DNA of 64,000 nucleotides from Serendipita indica DSM 11827 (Eukaryota > Basidiomycota > Agaricomycetes > Sebacinales > Serendipitaceae). Below the pieces are notes generated by a model. That model was given only the letters and a program-made list of their open reading frames with translations. It ran no database searches and had not been told where the DNA came from. Of this stretch, positions 33,784-46,095 are shown in pieces (position 1 is the stretch's first letter; every line of letters begins with the position of its first letter). A program made the translations under genes and the position numbers. Location: positions 268,691 to 332,690 of the forward strand of contig CAJVGD010000020.1 in the NCBI GenBank assembly GCA_910890315.1, written 5' to 3'.

Positions 33784-35393
33784 TTAGATGTGAGGGAAGA
33801 AGTCGGACCACTCCACGTCTCGATAAGCGTCGAGTGGTAGCACTGCGAGTGTCTGTAGCGCGAGCACCATAGTTATGCCTCTTCCAGCAAAATACAAAGG
33901 CAATAACAGCGCTAGGAGGACTATGAACCAAAGGGTGCTGCCCAGAGAGTAGTTGTCCGCAGTCAAGCTCAGCATACCCACGACGGCTATAGGTGGTACT
34001 ACAGCCATGAGAATGGTTGCGAATCTCCAGAGAAACTCCATATGATTGGATGGAAAGGGCGAGGACCACCCAAGAAAATGGACAGCGCCAAACAGCATTC
34101 CAATGATGCCCGTGGTAATCATGCCGCCGAGGCGCAGATGGACCTTGCTTCGCTGTACCCGGAGTAGAATATTGGGACTCGATTCATACTCCGCAGGTCG
34201 ATAAACGAGCCCTGAATACCCATGGCATATCCTGGTTGGAGACCAGACGGTCTCGCCATGCTGCGAGAGCGAGCGAGGAATGGGAGCTCCAGGAATAGAA
34301 CTTAGAAGGAAAACAGTATAGATAGAGAATATATTGGAAAGAATTAATTGACAAACGACGAAATATGAAATCGAAAAATGGAGGTGCGTGGCAAGAGCCG
34401 CAAACGAAAGGCTTCGCCAACCAACATCAACGCAAGCCCGCTGCCGACAGCACGGGCGTAGCGTGGCCCCCAAAAGGCTGAAAATTCGTCGACCCACCCA
34501 CCGCGCCCTAGGTGATGCTCTGCAGGCGTGAGCGTGAGCCTGCCTCGCCTGGAAGGCCCCCCACTTAAGAGTAAACCTAGGACGTGTCGTGACGGACAAG
34601 AAAACAATCGAGGATTAAACGGAAACGTTGACCAAGCGAGAATGACGACGAGAAAAGCAGCAAATGCCGTCTCATACCAGTCGGGCCTTCCCATGTTCTT
34701 CTTCAGCTCCTCTTGCTCGGTCGTACGTCCGGGAGTGGTTCATACACACGTACAGGGAATGTTACCCGACATGGCTTGTCCCACCATGCAATGTACATTG
34801 CCACGGTGAGTAGAGTATAGTCAAGCGAAATGACCTCGAGCTCGGTGAGAGGGTGCTTGCTGGCTTTCCATGCAATACACTGAACAATAAACCATAGGGT
34901 TTGGGCGATGACAAGGAGCTTTGCGAGTCCGTCGCTCTTGCATTTGTCCTGCAGCTCAGCAGAAGTCGGGAGGCGAATTTTGCGAGTTTTTATGAGACGA
35001 AAAACGTCAAATCCGTCGAGTGGGTGGATAGGATGTCCAAAATCCTCCAATACATCTGCCTTTTCGTTCGTCGTAGTGACAAGTAGACTGTCTCCTTCCG
35101 CTAATTCGTTGATCAATCTGCGAGCTTCATCTTCATCTTCGTCTCCAATCTCGATGGTATTCGAGGCCAGTTCTTGGCTTCGTTCAAAGAGGTGAAAGCC
35201 ACCCATGACGAGATGAAGAATCTGTGCTGACGAGTGACACCTGAAACAGACCGGTCAGCACCAATGAGAAGGCATGTTTCGGTAGCATACCAATCTTCTT
35301 GGCCACATAAGTCGCCTTGATGCGCCGAAGAACCGCCATACCCAGGACCCATTCCGGAAATACCAGTGCACGATGACAGGAATCACGTTGCAT
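33784..35393 (-). CDS. Multi-span membrane protein of a large Agaricomycete family (exon map partial)
   Basis: Several minus-strand frames belong to one gene. The 5' part (near 35390-35260) reads ALVFPEWVLGMAVLRRIK. It splices near 35233-35281 into AQILHLVMGGFHLFE and then a long exon with LLVIAQTLWFIVQCIAW and LDYTLLTVAMYIAWWDKP. A short intron near 34703-34746 leads to NMGRPDWYETAFAAFLVVILAW. The 3' exon contains MLFGAVHFLGWSSPFPS, a span rich in Val/Ala, and ends VEWSDFFPHI. The order 'MGGFHL ... WW.KP ... FGAxHxxxW..PFPS ... FxPHI' is that of a very abundant, uncharacterised Agaricomycete membrane-protein family. The middle (about 34200-34620) was not resolved into exons, and the 5' end may lie further upstream. 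Function unknown. Confidence 0.6.
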
Positions 35394-36025
35394 CTAATGA
35401 ATGAATGATTTCATCCAAACTTTGAATTGGCGAAAGCGATTCAAGTCTCTGGTGTCTACAGGCTCGGAAATGTTGAGATGGAGGGAGGAACAAAGGGGTG
35501 ATTTATGCTATAGCACTCTTATATCCTCGAGTCTTATCAATCCCGAAGTTCGTGGTGAGGCACGTTGCTGGTTGGGAATCAAGCTTGCAGTTTTATAATA
35601 GCTCCCACACACCATATCCAAATAATTCAGGTTCGCCACTCCAAAATCACAAAGCCGTGCAAGCGCGGTGATTAGGGGATAACTCCAAGGTGCACCACTA
35701 TATTTGGCTACCAATAATCCGACTAGAAGCACCCAGGGACTTTGCCTATCGCTGACTTTGGAATCTTGTGCCGTGAATCTGTATCGTACCTAGTTGCGTA
35801 GTGACTGGAGGGTTCAAATTGTCCATTACGGGTGCTTATTTTCATCGAATTTACTATACACCAAATTTACTAGGTCCTATGAGTGCTATGTATTCAGAAT
35901 ATCGCGACCCCTATTTAAAAAGGGTTAGCCATATCTATAAGCACATGTTGTCCTAGGAAACGCACGATTAGAGTCCAGATTCATGGCTTGCCACTCATTC
36001 AACCTTTTGGTCCCGTCCACCCCAG
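35394..36025. other. Intergenic upstream of NLR-C
   Basis: This separates the divergent membrane-protein gene and NLR-C. A TATA-like CTATTTAAAAAGGG sits near 35910, about 110 bp before the NLR-C start, within a short inverted repeat (CCCCTATTTAAAAAGGG). A frame at 35508-35732 (minus) is hydrophobic and could be a missed 5' exon of the membrane-protein gene, but no splice joins it. Confidence 0.35.
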
Positions 36026-39000
36026 ATGTCCATGTCATGGTTCGAACGCAAAGGCAAGACTCCTCGTTCAAAGGACACCAGTAACCAACCCGGCCCTCAA
36101 TCAAATGCGTCAAGTCCAAGCACAAGCAGCCGCTCTGACAGAGTGCGCGATACCGCCATTCCGATTCTCGACCTCGTCGCCAACATCTCAGAAGCATCTG
36201 ATGCGCTTGCCTCTCTCAAAGCGGCATGTAGAGCTACAAAGCAGATCCTCGAGATAGCACGCGTATGTCTGACGGATGTGTTTGACTTGTCTGATGGCAC
36301 AGATAGGCTGCCCAGAACAACAAAAAAGATTGGAAACGTCTCTTTGAGCGGCTACAAGGTCATTTGGAGTCGATGGAGAGCCAGATAGCCATATTCGAGG
36401 AGCATCCAGAGAAGAACCACCAGGTGGACGACTCGTTGCGACAACCACTACTAGTCTATGTCAGGCAAGTTTAATACTCCAGGGTCGGGCACTCATCTTA
36501 TGGCCTGGACAGAAAGCTCGATGAAATACAGAAAACAGTTGAAGCACGAACGCGTTCACGACTGTTGACTCGAGCAATGAAAGTTGATATGGACGCAGGA
36601 GATATCCGAGAGTTTCATCAAGACATTGACGATTGTCACCAAAGACTTACGGTACGGGCCACGGAGACCTCTTATTTTCGTACTGATGACATCTCAGGCT
36701 GCTCTAGCCGTATCGTCTTCACTTCATATTCAAGCTGTCAAGGGTGACACCGAGGTTTTGAGAGTGGATACGCAAGTCATCAAAGAGAATACTAAGACCC
36801 TACTGAAAGATGGTAAGCGTGCGTTCTTGACACAGTCGCTCTGCCTGACCATTCTCAGCGGATATAATGATCATTTCTCAACTCCCAGTTGTTATTTCGA
36901 CATCTTCTATCGTTCATAATCGCTGCAATCCGGGAACACGAGTCACTGTTCTTGATTCTATCCGCCGTTGGGGAGAAGGCGAGTTTGCCGAGCCGATCTT
37001 CTGGCTCTGCGACATTGCTGGTTCTGGTAAATCGACAGTGTCGATGAGCATGATTGCACTTTGGAAGGAGACAGGCCTACTCGGTGGTTACTTCTTCTTC
37101 TCGATCGCCACTACTGAGGAGTCGACCATTACCAAAATGTGTCCGACTTTCGCCCGGCAAATGTTCGAAAACATCACCACACTGGCCCCATCTATCGCGG
37201 ATGCGGTCAAACAACACCCCTCGATCATGACGAGCACATTCGAGGAGCAGTTCCAAAGACTAATCGTGGAGCCAACGAAGCATCAGAACAAGCGGGTCAT
37301 ATTGGTCATTGATGCACTCGACGAATGCACGTCTGGACTACAACGAAGAAGGCTCGTCGAGACGCTTTCCATCGCCGTTCGGGAAAGTACGAATCTCAAG
37401 ATATTCATGACAAGTCGACCGGATCCTGTCATCCAAGCGGTCTTAGGATCACTTCCAATCAAAGCCAAGATGGAAGACCGGCTACACGATGCCAGCCATG
37501 GTGATAACATCAACGACATTGCAATCTATATAGAATATCTGATCAATGGAACGCTGGCTGAGGAGAAGAAGCGACGGTTGGTCAAGAATGCCAACGGGCT
37601 GTTCATCTGGGCAAGCACCGCATGTCGAATGCTGAAAAGCGAAACGACATTGGATACCCAGGACAGCATATACGAACGTCTTGTTTCAGTGGATCAGACT
37701 GGAGATATAGACGATGTATACGATCTCATTTTCGAGAGAACAGACCCGAAATCTCTCGCAACAATGTGTAGTATGCTCGGTATTCTGCTTGCGGTGTTCG
37801 AGCCGCTCGCTGTGGACGAGTTGGAGGATCTTCTCAAGCATGCTGGAGTACGCGGAAGTGTGAATGCCCTGGTTCAGAATCTGGGAAGCGTCCTTAGTGT
37901 GGATCCAAATACAAGGCAAATCCGATTCCGTCATCCCACTATGGTCGAGTACCTTCGACGCCGCTCCCAGGCCTCAACCACTGATAGCCACAATGCAATC
38001 TCTATCGACAGGGTCAATGCACATGGTCAAGTGGCTTCGTGGTGTCTGAAACGGCTCAACTCACCGACCGAAGGCGTCAAGTTCAACATTTGCCGAATCG
38101 AGTCATCGTTCTATCTGAATAGGCAGATAGCAGACCTTCATACGAGGGTATCAGAGTTCATCCCGAGAAAACTTGGATATGCGAGCTCGCATTGGTTGTT
38201 TCACTTGGCGGAAACGGACGACAAGTGGCGAGATGCACTCAAGAAGGAAGTAGAACGCATTGTTCAAAGTCCGCGTGTGTTTCACTGGATGGAGATTCTG
38301 AGCTTCACAAGAGCGGTGCCACGAGCAATAGCCGGCCTTCAAGCCGTTACACGCCACGGCCGGGTGAGTGATCTATCGCGGTATGCCTTTGTATCTAACG
38401 AGATATAGGTTCAAGGAGAAACTAGGGGCCGTATGACGGAGATACGTCGGTTTCTTATGGCGTTTTTGGTGCCGATCCAGGAAAGTGCATCACATATCTA
38501 CATCTCTGCGATTCCATTTTCGCCCCGGAAGTCAATACTGCATATTGAAGGCATGGAAAGCTACGCAAATGGCTTGATTGTGAGCCAAGGGGTTGAGGAA
38601 TTATATCCGGGTCTTCCCAGAACTCTTCGTGGCCACCAAGACTTGGTTACTGCCGTCGTATATTCTCCTGACGGATCGAGAATCGCCTCCAGCTCGATCG
38701 ACAACACAATCCGTCTATGGGAGGCGGACACTGGCCAACTGTTAGGGGAACTGCGAGGGCATGAAGATGACGTTTACGCCGTCGCATTCTCGCCAGATGG
38801 CTCACGAGTCGCCTCTGGCTCCAACGACAAAACGATTCGCCTCTGGGAAGTAGAAACTGGTCGGCCATTGGGTGACCCGCTCCAAGGCCATGAACATGGG
38901 GTCAACTCCGTAGCATTCTCGCCAGATGGCTCGCGAGTCGTTTCTGGCTCTGGAGACAATACAATTCGAATATGGGACGCAGACACCGGTCTGCCGTTGG

Positions 39001-40765
39001 GAAAGCCCTTCCGAGGTCACGAAGACGGGGTCAATTGCGTGGCGTTCTCACCAGACGGCTCACGTATTGTTTCCGGTTCCGACGACAATACCATTCGGTT
39101 CTGGGATCCAGAAACTAATCTACCGCTGGGAGAACCCCTTCGATCTCACCAATCCCAGGTCAATTCTGTTGCATTTTCGTCAGATGGCTCGCGAATCGCC
39201 TCTAGCTCTAACGACAAAACAGTTCGGCTGTGGGACGTAGATAGTGGCCAGCCATTAGGGAAGCCCCTTCGAGGTCACAAAAACTCGGTCCTTGCCGTGG
39301 CATTCTCTTCAGATGACTCAAGAATTGTCTCCGGCTCTTGTGACAGGACAATTCGATTGTGGGAGGCAGACACTGGTCAACCATTGGGAGAGCCACTGCG
39401 AGGTCATGAAGGTTACGTCTTTGCCCTCGCATTCTCGCCAGATGGCTTACGAATCATCTCTGGCTCCGAAGACAAGACCATTCGGATTTGGAAGGCAGAT
39501 ACTGGCCAGCCTTTAGGAGAGCTACCTCGGGGCCATGAATCGTCAATCCTGTCAGTTGCGTTCTCTCCAGACGGCTCGCAAATCATCTCTGGCTCGTCCG
39601 ACAAGACAATTATACGGTGGGATGCGGTCACCGGTCATCTAACTGGTGAGCCACTTCAAGGTCATGAAGCGTCAGTCATTGCCGTCGCATTCTCGCCAGA
39701 CGGTTCCCAAATCCTCTCAAGTTCGGAGGATACGACAATTCGACGATGGGAAGCAGCTACTGGCCGGCAGTTGGGAGAGCCGCTACAAGGTCAGAAATTC
39801 TTGGTCAACACCGTCTCATTCTCTCCGGACTGCTCACGCATCGCCTCCGGCTCACCCAACGGGACAATTCATCTGTGGGATGCAGACACTGGTCAGCAGC
39901 TCGGAAAGCCATTCCGAGGTCATGAAGGTTGGGTGAACGCCATCGCATTCTCGCCCGACGGCTCGCAGATCGTCTCCGGCTCCGACGATAAGACAGTTCG
40001 ACTGTGGGAGACAGACACTGGCCAGCCCTTGGGGGAGCCGCTCAGGGGTCATAACGGCTGGGTGAGGGCCGTTGCATTTTCGCCAGATGGCTTACGAATC
40101 GCCTCTGGCTATTCCGACGGGATTATTAGACTATGGGAGGCGGAAGCTGGTAGGCCATTGGGAGAACCACTCCGTGGCCACGAGTTCTCAGTCTGGGCCG
40201 TCGCATTCTCGCCAGATGGCTCACGGGTCATTTCTGGATCTGAAGACAACACAGTTCGACTTTGGGATGCAAACACTGGTCTACCGTTGGGAGGGCCACT
40301 CCAAGGCCATAACGATAGCGTTAGGGCCGTGGCATTCTCGCCAGACGGCTCACGTATCGTTTCCGCCTCAGCCGATAGAACAATTATGTTATGGGATGCA
40401 ACCCTTGGTTAGTTTCAGCCCCATCTACGGGACCAATCTGACGATTACCATCAGCTACTAGCTCCAAGAACTCCGAACGCCAAGGTACCGGCGCTGGAGA
40501 TATAGGTCTGAAATCTGCGTCACTGGATACTCCCCCGGAAGTACTCGTACCGGGATTCAATCAGTGTACATTATCGCAGGATGGCTGGGTGCAATCTTCC
40601 GATAAATTTCTCTTCTGGGTACCACCAGACAACCGGCATGGCCTAGTATATCCAAATCTTCTGACAATACCAGTAACGAGCCCTTTACGGACAACAACAC
40701 TTGACTTCACCCACTTTCAATGTGGTCCCTCTTGGACAAATGTTCGAACAAATTCTGACCGGTGA
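36026..40765 (+). CDS. NACHT-WD40 STAND receptor, subfamily 1 (NLR-C)
   Basis: Seven exons (36026-36262, 36316-36464, 36513-36651, 36698-36812, 36859-38363, 38409-40407, 40485-40765) give 1474 aa. The first five exon lengths equal those of NLR-A and NLR-B, and the GC-AG intron is conserved (36465-36512). Walker [10 protein letters not shown], Walker [13 protein letters not shown], the [12 protein letters not shown] linker, 14 WD repeats, and the last-exon module [22 protein letters not shown] are intact. Repeat 10 has GQ for GH, as in NLR-B. Repeat 12 has [11 protein letters not shown], an atypical strand-d turn. The last intron (77 nt) ends in AAG at the position corresponding to NLR-A and NLR-B, and the exon after it is divergent for about 20 residues. 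It lies opposite in orientation to the other receptors and 386 bp before the exonuclease gene. Confidence 0.85.
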
Positions 40766-41151
40766 TATGTCGGGATTACTATCACTGTCAATATATATAC
40801 TGTCTTCCATGTGTACCTGGTGATGTAACTACCCTCAGGAAGGAAGATGAGAGGAATCACATCCAAAATGATAGCATGATTTTCGTGGGGACAGATAGAC
40901 TCCACGCCTATAGGTGATGAATTCACAATATCAACGAACTCAGATCTTTCAGAATCTGCTGAGATACGATCTGAAAGCTCTCAGAAGGCATTAATTTGAG
41001 TTGGTGCAGGCTCCAATATGGCTTCAGGACAGTCCAAGTGCTCAGTAAGGACTGCGTACGAGTACTTCTATTTGAACGTGGATAAATGGCCTTACTCGTT
41101 CTGAGCTGCCTGCATTGGCACGACATTGGGCGAGCCTGACCATTCAGAACT
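40766..41151. other. Intergenic, NLR-C 3' flank
   Basis: This lies between NLR-C and the exonuclease-like gene on the same strand. No open frame with a recognisable motif, and no repeat shared with other receptor flanks, was found. Confidence 0.4.
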
Positions 41152-42220
41152 TTGGCCTCCACCCCGATCTTTACAAGACGAGTAGCGATGAAAATATCTC
41201 ATCAGCTTTGCGATAATCACGAGTCTATCACATCTGCGATTGCAAAACTCTCCAATGCAAATATTCTGTTCATCGACTGCGAGGGCAAAGACCTTGGTTC
41301 CCAAGGCGGCACACTCTCTACTCTGGGGCTCGGCATTTACAATAGCCCAGACGGATACTATAACAGTCGAGAAGGAGAATTGACTATTTATATTGTTGAC
41401 GTCCTCGCTTTTCAACGTCCTTGCTCCGGGTCACTCGACAATAAGCACGCTAACGCTCAGCCGGACCTACTCAGGTCCATTTTCGATCTTCTCGCTTCAT
41501 CTGTGGTACTAAAGATTGGGTTTGACTTACGTATGGATGCATCCGAGTTGCTCCACGGATATGGTGTGCGCCTGACGTGTGTTCTGGATCTACAAGTCGC
41601 CGATGTGGTCTCTAGAACTGGAGAAGATGAAGTTAGGCCTCTGCAGAGACTAATGGGTCGATTTCTTCCCGCGCAAGAGATACTGGGGAATAGGGAGCTC
41701 TATAAGAAAGTCGTCAAGCTCAATGGACTCGACGGCGCTCTGATGGACCAGGGAATCAAGACCATTCCAAAGAAGAGTGAGCCATCTCCCTTTTACGCAC
41801 TGAGATTGAGGCTGATTTCGGCCTATAGGAGTGGATCATTCGAGATGGATGTTAAGACCGTTGAGCGAGAGATACGTTTCCTACGCCGCAGAAGATATCT
41901 GTCTTATCTACTCGCTCTACACTGCCATTCGCGATAACGGGAAAGTCAGCCTCATGGACGCGGTTGCGCGCAGCGAAGGATACATCCAGTATCACGCCTC
42001 TTGCAGACCGTCGAAAGATGACATTTACCAACGCCATGGATTGATGCCCTTGGATGAACACGGGGATCTGGATACGAAGAGAACAAGGCTGTGTGCGGGA
42101 TGCAAACGTAGGCTGTCGTCTAGCCAGTTTCCATCTCTCAAGTCGGGAGTCGGTATCGCATATTGTTTCGTTTGCTATGCAGTGAATCGGCGCGGGAAGC
42201 TTAGGGAGAAGAGGAAGTAG
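41152..42220 (+). CDS. DEDDy 3'-5' exonuclease-like protein with C-terminal CxxC knuckle
   Basis: Exon 1 (41152-41776) and exon 2 (41829-42220) join over a 52-nt intron to 338 aa (326 aa if ATG 41188 is used). The RNase D-like fold shows all signature residues: ILFIDCEG (DxE, Exo I), VLKIGFDLRMDASEL (Exo II Asp), and after the splice YVSYAAEDICLIY (Yx3D, Exo III, DEDDy type). The C-terminal 50 residues carry RLCAGCKRRL and YCFVCYAVN, two CxxC pairs that would bind one zinc and possibly nucleic acid. The enzyme would remove nucleotides from 3' ends; whether RNA or DNA is not evident. The reading frame without splicing loses Exo III, which supports the intron. A decayed paralogue lies at 56030-57189. 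Confidence 0.78.
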
Positions 42221-42565
42221 TCTGTTTCTTTCTCAGATGAATCTCGTTGTGGGGTACATTAGGAAATCATGTATCGGGTGGATGTGTATCGAACAGTGTT
42301 GAAGCATGTGTCGAACCAGTGAACTACTGAGCGCAATGGTAGTAACCCGGTGCCATTTCGAGTATGCAAGTACTGTATCCCTGGAGACTTCAAACTGACT
42401 GCCACCTTACGCTAGTTCAATCAGGACCCAATTTTATGCCGTTCGCATTCGGAGCAGTTCCATTAGCCACTATAACAGTCCAGATGTCACCCTCTCCTTG
42501 CTTCCGTAGGGAGCGATAGGCGAAGACGCTGAAATTGGTCTGGAGATCGACTTGCAAATCTACTG
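42221..42565. other. Intergenic between convergent genes
   Basis: These are the 3' flanks of the exonuclease-like gene and the methyltransferase. An 82-codon minus frame (42417-42665) overlaps the methyltransferase end out of frame and is not supported. Confidence 0.4.
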
Positions 42566-44509
42566 CTAATCTACTGCGGATGTGGACTCCTGTCCTTGGT
42601 CGACGTCTGCTGTAACGGGTTCCGGTTCGGCAGCGCGAGGTCTGGGCAATGGAGGTGGATCGCAATCTTTGCTCCGGTTCCTGAGTGCGGCTGCGGACAG
42701 TGCCTCCTGTTGCGTTGCATAGACGTAGTAGTGAGGGTAAGGATGCCCCGAATCAGCTTCTGTTGTCGTAGAGGAAGCTAGTTGTGGAAGCGGAGGGGCT
42801 GGTTCGTTTTCGGCTGCACGACGGCGTCCCCAAGCGTAGCTTCTATGATACATATATCATTTAATGCCATGTAAGCTCTCAATGTTCAGAGAAGGGAAGC
42901 ACATACACTCTAAACCATGTCTTTGGACTCATGTCCATCATTTCTATGGCGGACATGTCAATATCCTACATGTAAGCCAAAAAAACATACGTTTGTCGGC
43001 TAATTCAGACCATTTCTCCAACTTCTCGGCCTCCCACCCAAGGCGCTTCATAACCGGATGGCCCGCACGATGAACCCTCTGGAACATTGATTAGCATGCG
43101 TTACTCACCACCCCAGAACCTTATACCATGAAATCCTGGCGCATCAACGCTCCCACATACCCCAGTCGCTGAGTGTCCATGTGTGACTTCCCGCGTGCCC
43201 AGGGACCTAGGTAGTCAAATAACGCAACCGGGGAATACAAGTCACGTACCGATAGGCAGGTAGAGGCTCGACATGCCACAGGTCTCAGGATCTATCCATT
43301 TGTTGTCCCAAAGTCCATAGTCCATCGCCTTGAACATGCCGTCGAGATCGCTGTTGCCCATGCGCATACCACGGCCCATCTCAAAGACAATACGCTGGAA
43401 CCAGGAGCGCTCACCCTGGTCAGGATTCTCCTCGTCTTCCTCGAGCGCGAGCGGGATACAGACACGCTGGTCCTCTGCATACGTATTCCAGTCGGCTTCT
43501 ATCCACAGTGCAATCCCTCCTGGCTTGAGACACCGACTGGCGTCGTCCATCGTCTTTTTGAAGTCCTTCAGCCCACTCCCAACAAAGCGGACATGCACAA
43601 CGTCAAAGGTGTCTTTTAGGTGGTCCAATCCAAGGTTGATGTCGTCGATCTCAAACCTGCAATTAGGGGGAAGAGTTTCGGGGTCGATTGGGACGGGAGC
43701 CAGATCTACACCGACGACCTCGGCATGTGGAAATTCACGGGCCATGTCCATTGTCCTGGATAACATTAGTCGACATAGTTGGATCGTCGGAAGCGGTATA
43801 CCAAACACCTGTTCCGCAGCCTAGCAAGGGTTTATGTCATCTAGTGTATTCGAAGTTGATCGTTTCTTACCAAGATCTAGAATTCTCTTTGTTTGGCCTG
43901 GTACGGGTGCCAAGATGGCACGAACTTCCTCCCCTGCTGGGTAGAGTTCTCCAAGTGCTAACACGAGCCCTACATGCTGCTTATTTCTGCCTCGAGTCAG
44001 GAGTTGCCGCCGAGAGTGTAACAATGACTGACAATCGGACCCATTCGTTGTCATCTGAGTCCATCAGTTCAGTGTCCATTCTCCATCAGGATTGAATCCT
44101 CTTACCTGACGGAAGGAAATATGTATCACTCAGGGCATTGAACGCCTGTAAACATCAAAAAGTCAGTCTAGCATTCTTCAATCCTTGCCAGATTATGCGT
44201 CTTGGGAGATGGACGGCCGGTGCGAAGACTCGTCCCTCAGATAGCAGAACATTTACTTACTCGCCCTCCAATACGCTTGAGGAAGAGATCAGCATCAACT
44301 TCGCTGCGGTACGTGTATCTCGACCTCCCGCTCATGCCATCATCCGCCGCCTCGTAGTCTTCTTGAAGCCGACGGTCCTGTATAGCCGCAGAGGTGTCAA
44401 CCATTGAAGGTGTATACGCAGTTGTCGCTACTTGGGATGGGGTGAGGTTCAAGCCGTCTTGATCCAGCCTCGGTCGCAACTCTGCGTTCCTATTGGGTAA
44501 CCCAGTCAT
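42566..44509 (-). CDS. SAM-dependent methyltransferase (class I, fungal TAM-like)
   Basis: Ten exons (44509-44261, 44145-44106, 44054-44029, 43979-43871, 43820-43802, 43755-43250, 43206-43127, 43078-42991, 42943-42907, 42842-42566) keep the frame and give 476 aa. Motif I is DLGCGTGVW, assembled across two introns and a 19-nt exon. Motif II (EVVGVDLAPVPID), PPNCRFEIDDIN and DVVHVRFVGSG follow, as in the large basidiomycete family related to Aspergillus LaeA and to trans-aconitate-type methyltransferases. The C-terminal tail SYAWGRRRAAENEPAPPLP ... NRSKDCDPPPLPRP is typical of these proteins. The N-terminal 80 residues are polar and disordered. The substrate is unknown; relatives are often linked to secondary metabolism or chromatin. 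The exon map is intricate, and the 37-nt ninth exon is the least certain part. Confidence 0.8.
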
Positions 44510-45418
44510 TGAGCAAATCGCGGGTAGATAGACGCTGCTAGACTGACCGATTTTGCGAACTGTAGAATGTCATATGAAGTATGATTAGATACTCAGAGTA
44601 CGTGGAAGGGTCCTTGAGGATTGTTTGACTCGCTGCGACGAGGGTTGCTGCAGTGGCAGATCTAGAAAGGTCCAAGAACTATTTCACCCCCACGAGTTCC
44701 GTTATGATATAGCCAGGACGAACTTAGTTGAGGTAACGCCGCCGAGGTCAAACGCCCTCTACCATGGGTACGGTCGAGACCAGATTCAAACCGTCCGCAA
44801 TGTTGTCTGAGATCAGTAGCCACTGTCTTGGGGCTCGTCGACAGCGGAAAGGCACGCAGGGACATGAGGGACCGGTGTTGTGGTGGCGACATGAATTGAC
44901 GTACCCGTGGTCCGCACTACAGAGCGAAAAAGGTTTACTTCGTCTATACTAGGAAATTCATGTGGAGCATAGCCGGATGGGTCTGCCAGAGCGTTGATGT
45001 TCGCTGCTTGCCCCAATCCGCGTCATGGCATACCGTATCCCAGAAGCGTGGTTACGGTCGGAAAGATGGAGGAAAAGGTGATAAATATACTGCAGCAGTA
45101 AAATGCACGCATCATTCACGCCCAATGCCAAACTCTGCGCTCTGGCGTGCTGAAGCGAAACAAGGCCTTCATCACCAGCAAACATTTGTTTGTCTGTCAC
45201 TTGTTCGGAGCGAAAAAAAACTGTATAATGGATCAAGTATGAGGCGCCTGATGCCATTGCGAACCAGCAGGTTGCATGACTTTGACTTCCTCGTCCCAAA
45301 CAGCCGCTTGTGATCTATCCTTGAGAGAGTGCTGTCGTTACCGATCGGTTTAGTTGAGTTTTGAAGACCTCTCGCAATGGCAGTCGCTCCACCGATCAGC
45401 CGGCGACCTCTGCCGTTT
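44510..45418. other. Intergenic 0.9 kb
   Basis: This lies upstream of the methyltransferase and downstream of COX20. Several 60-115 codon frames exist on both strands (for example 44813-45016 minus, 44960-45313 plus), but none has a motif, a consistent splice pattern or a paralogue nearby. No gene is called. Confidence 0.35.
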
Positions 45419-46018
45419 TCATGGGCCCGCTTGTTCCATAGAGGTTTCTGCAGATGTCGAACGTTCTTTTCGGATTGCAGAGCGCCTCCTAGCCTTTTCC
45501 GCTAGCTGCTCCTTCACTGCTCGCATTTGCTCCATTTGAGAGGTCTGGATCGACCGACAGCGACGCCTACGTTGTTCATCAAAATGTTACCGGTAATATA
45601 TAGAGTGCAAAAAACGAACCAGGAAAATGCAGAAATGAGCACAAACGAGGCGACAGCCCAATTACTTGCGATCCTCGGGTCTAATAGAGAGTCAATTTTC
45701 TGAAGAAACAAAATTTAAATAGAAAAACTTGAGGTAAGATACCGTGTACACCCAATAGCGGTACCTCCGGCAATTCCGTACATCAAACTCTGCCGCGCAC
45801 ACGGTACTTGCTCGATATTTCGAAAGTCGTCTGGCCGAATAGTCTAATTTCATAGATGCATCGTCATTTACAGTCAGAAATGACAGAACAGAGCCTACCT
45901 TGGCGGCCTGCCACCATTCGGAGAATGTTGCGTTGCGCGTAGCGCCTGCTAATCGCGAAGGAGGCTCATCTGGAGTTGAAGACGGCTTTGCGGGTTGTTT
46001 GTCGTCGGCTGACGACAT
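45419..46018 (-). CDS. COX20: COX20-like cytochrome c oxidase assembly factor
   Basis: Four exons (46018-45899, 45843-45729, 45680-45620, 45566-45419) give 147 aa. The diagnostic segment is EQVPCARQSLMYGIAGG followed by IGCTRYLTSNPRIASNWAV and a second hydrophobic span (VASFVLISAFSW), the two-span layout of the Cox20/FAM36A family. The tail is basic and coiled (EQMRAVKEQLAEKARRR). Cox20 is an inner-membrane chaperone that helps mature Cox2. The second intron (45681-45728) has a weak GTTTTT donor but is the only choice that restores the family motif. The start codon lies 77 bp from that of the divergent ZNG1-like gene. Confidence 0.78.
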
Positions 46019-46095
46019 TCAATAGGTCACGGTATGTGTTGCGGTCGGATCCAAGCTTTGTACTCCACCATAAAACTTTGAATCCTCTGCTCACA
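46019..46095. promoter_or_regulatory. 77-bp bidirectional promoter region, COX20 / ZNG1
   Basis: This is the whole interval between the two divergent start codons. It must hold the core promoters and 5' UTRs of both genes, or they overlap. No TATA box is obvious. Confidence 0.5.
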
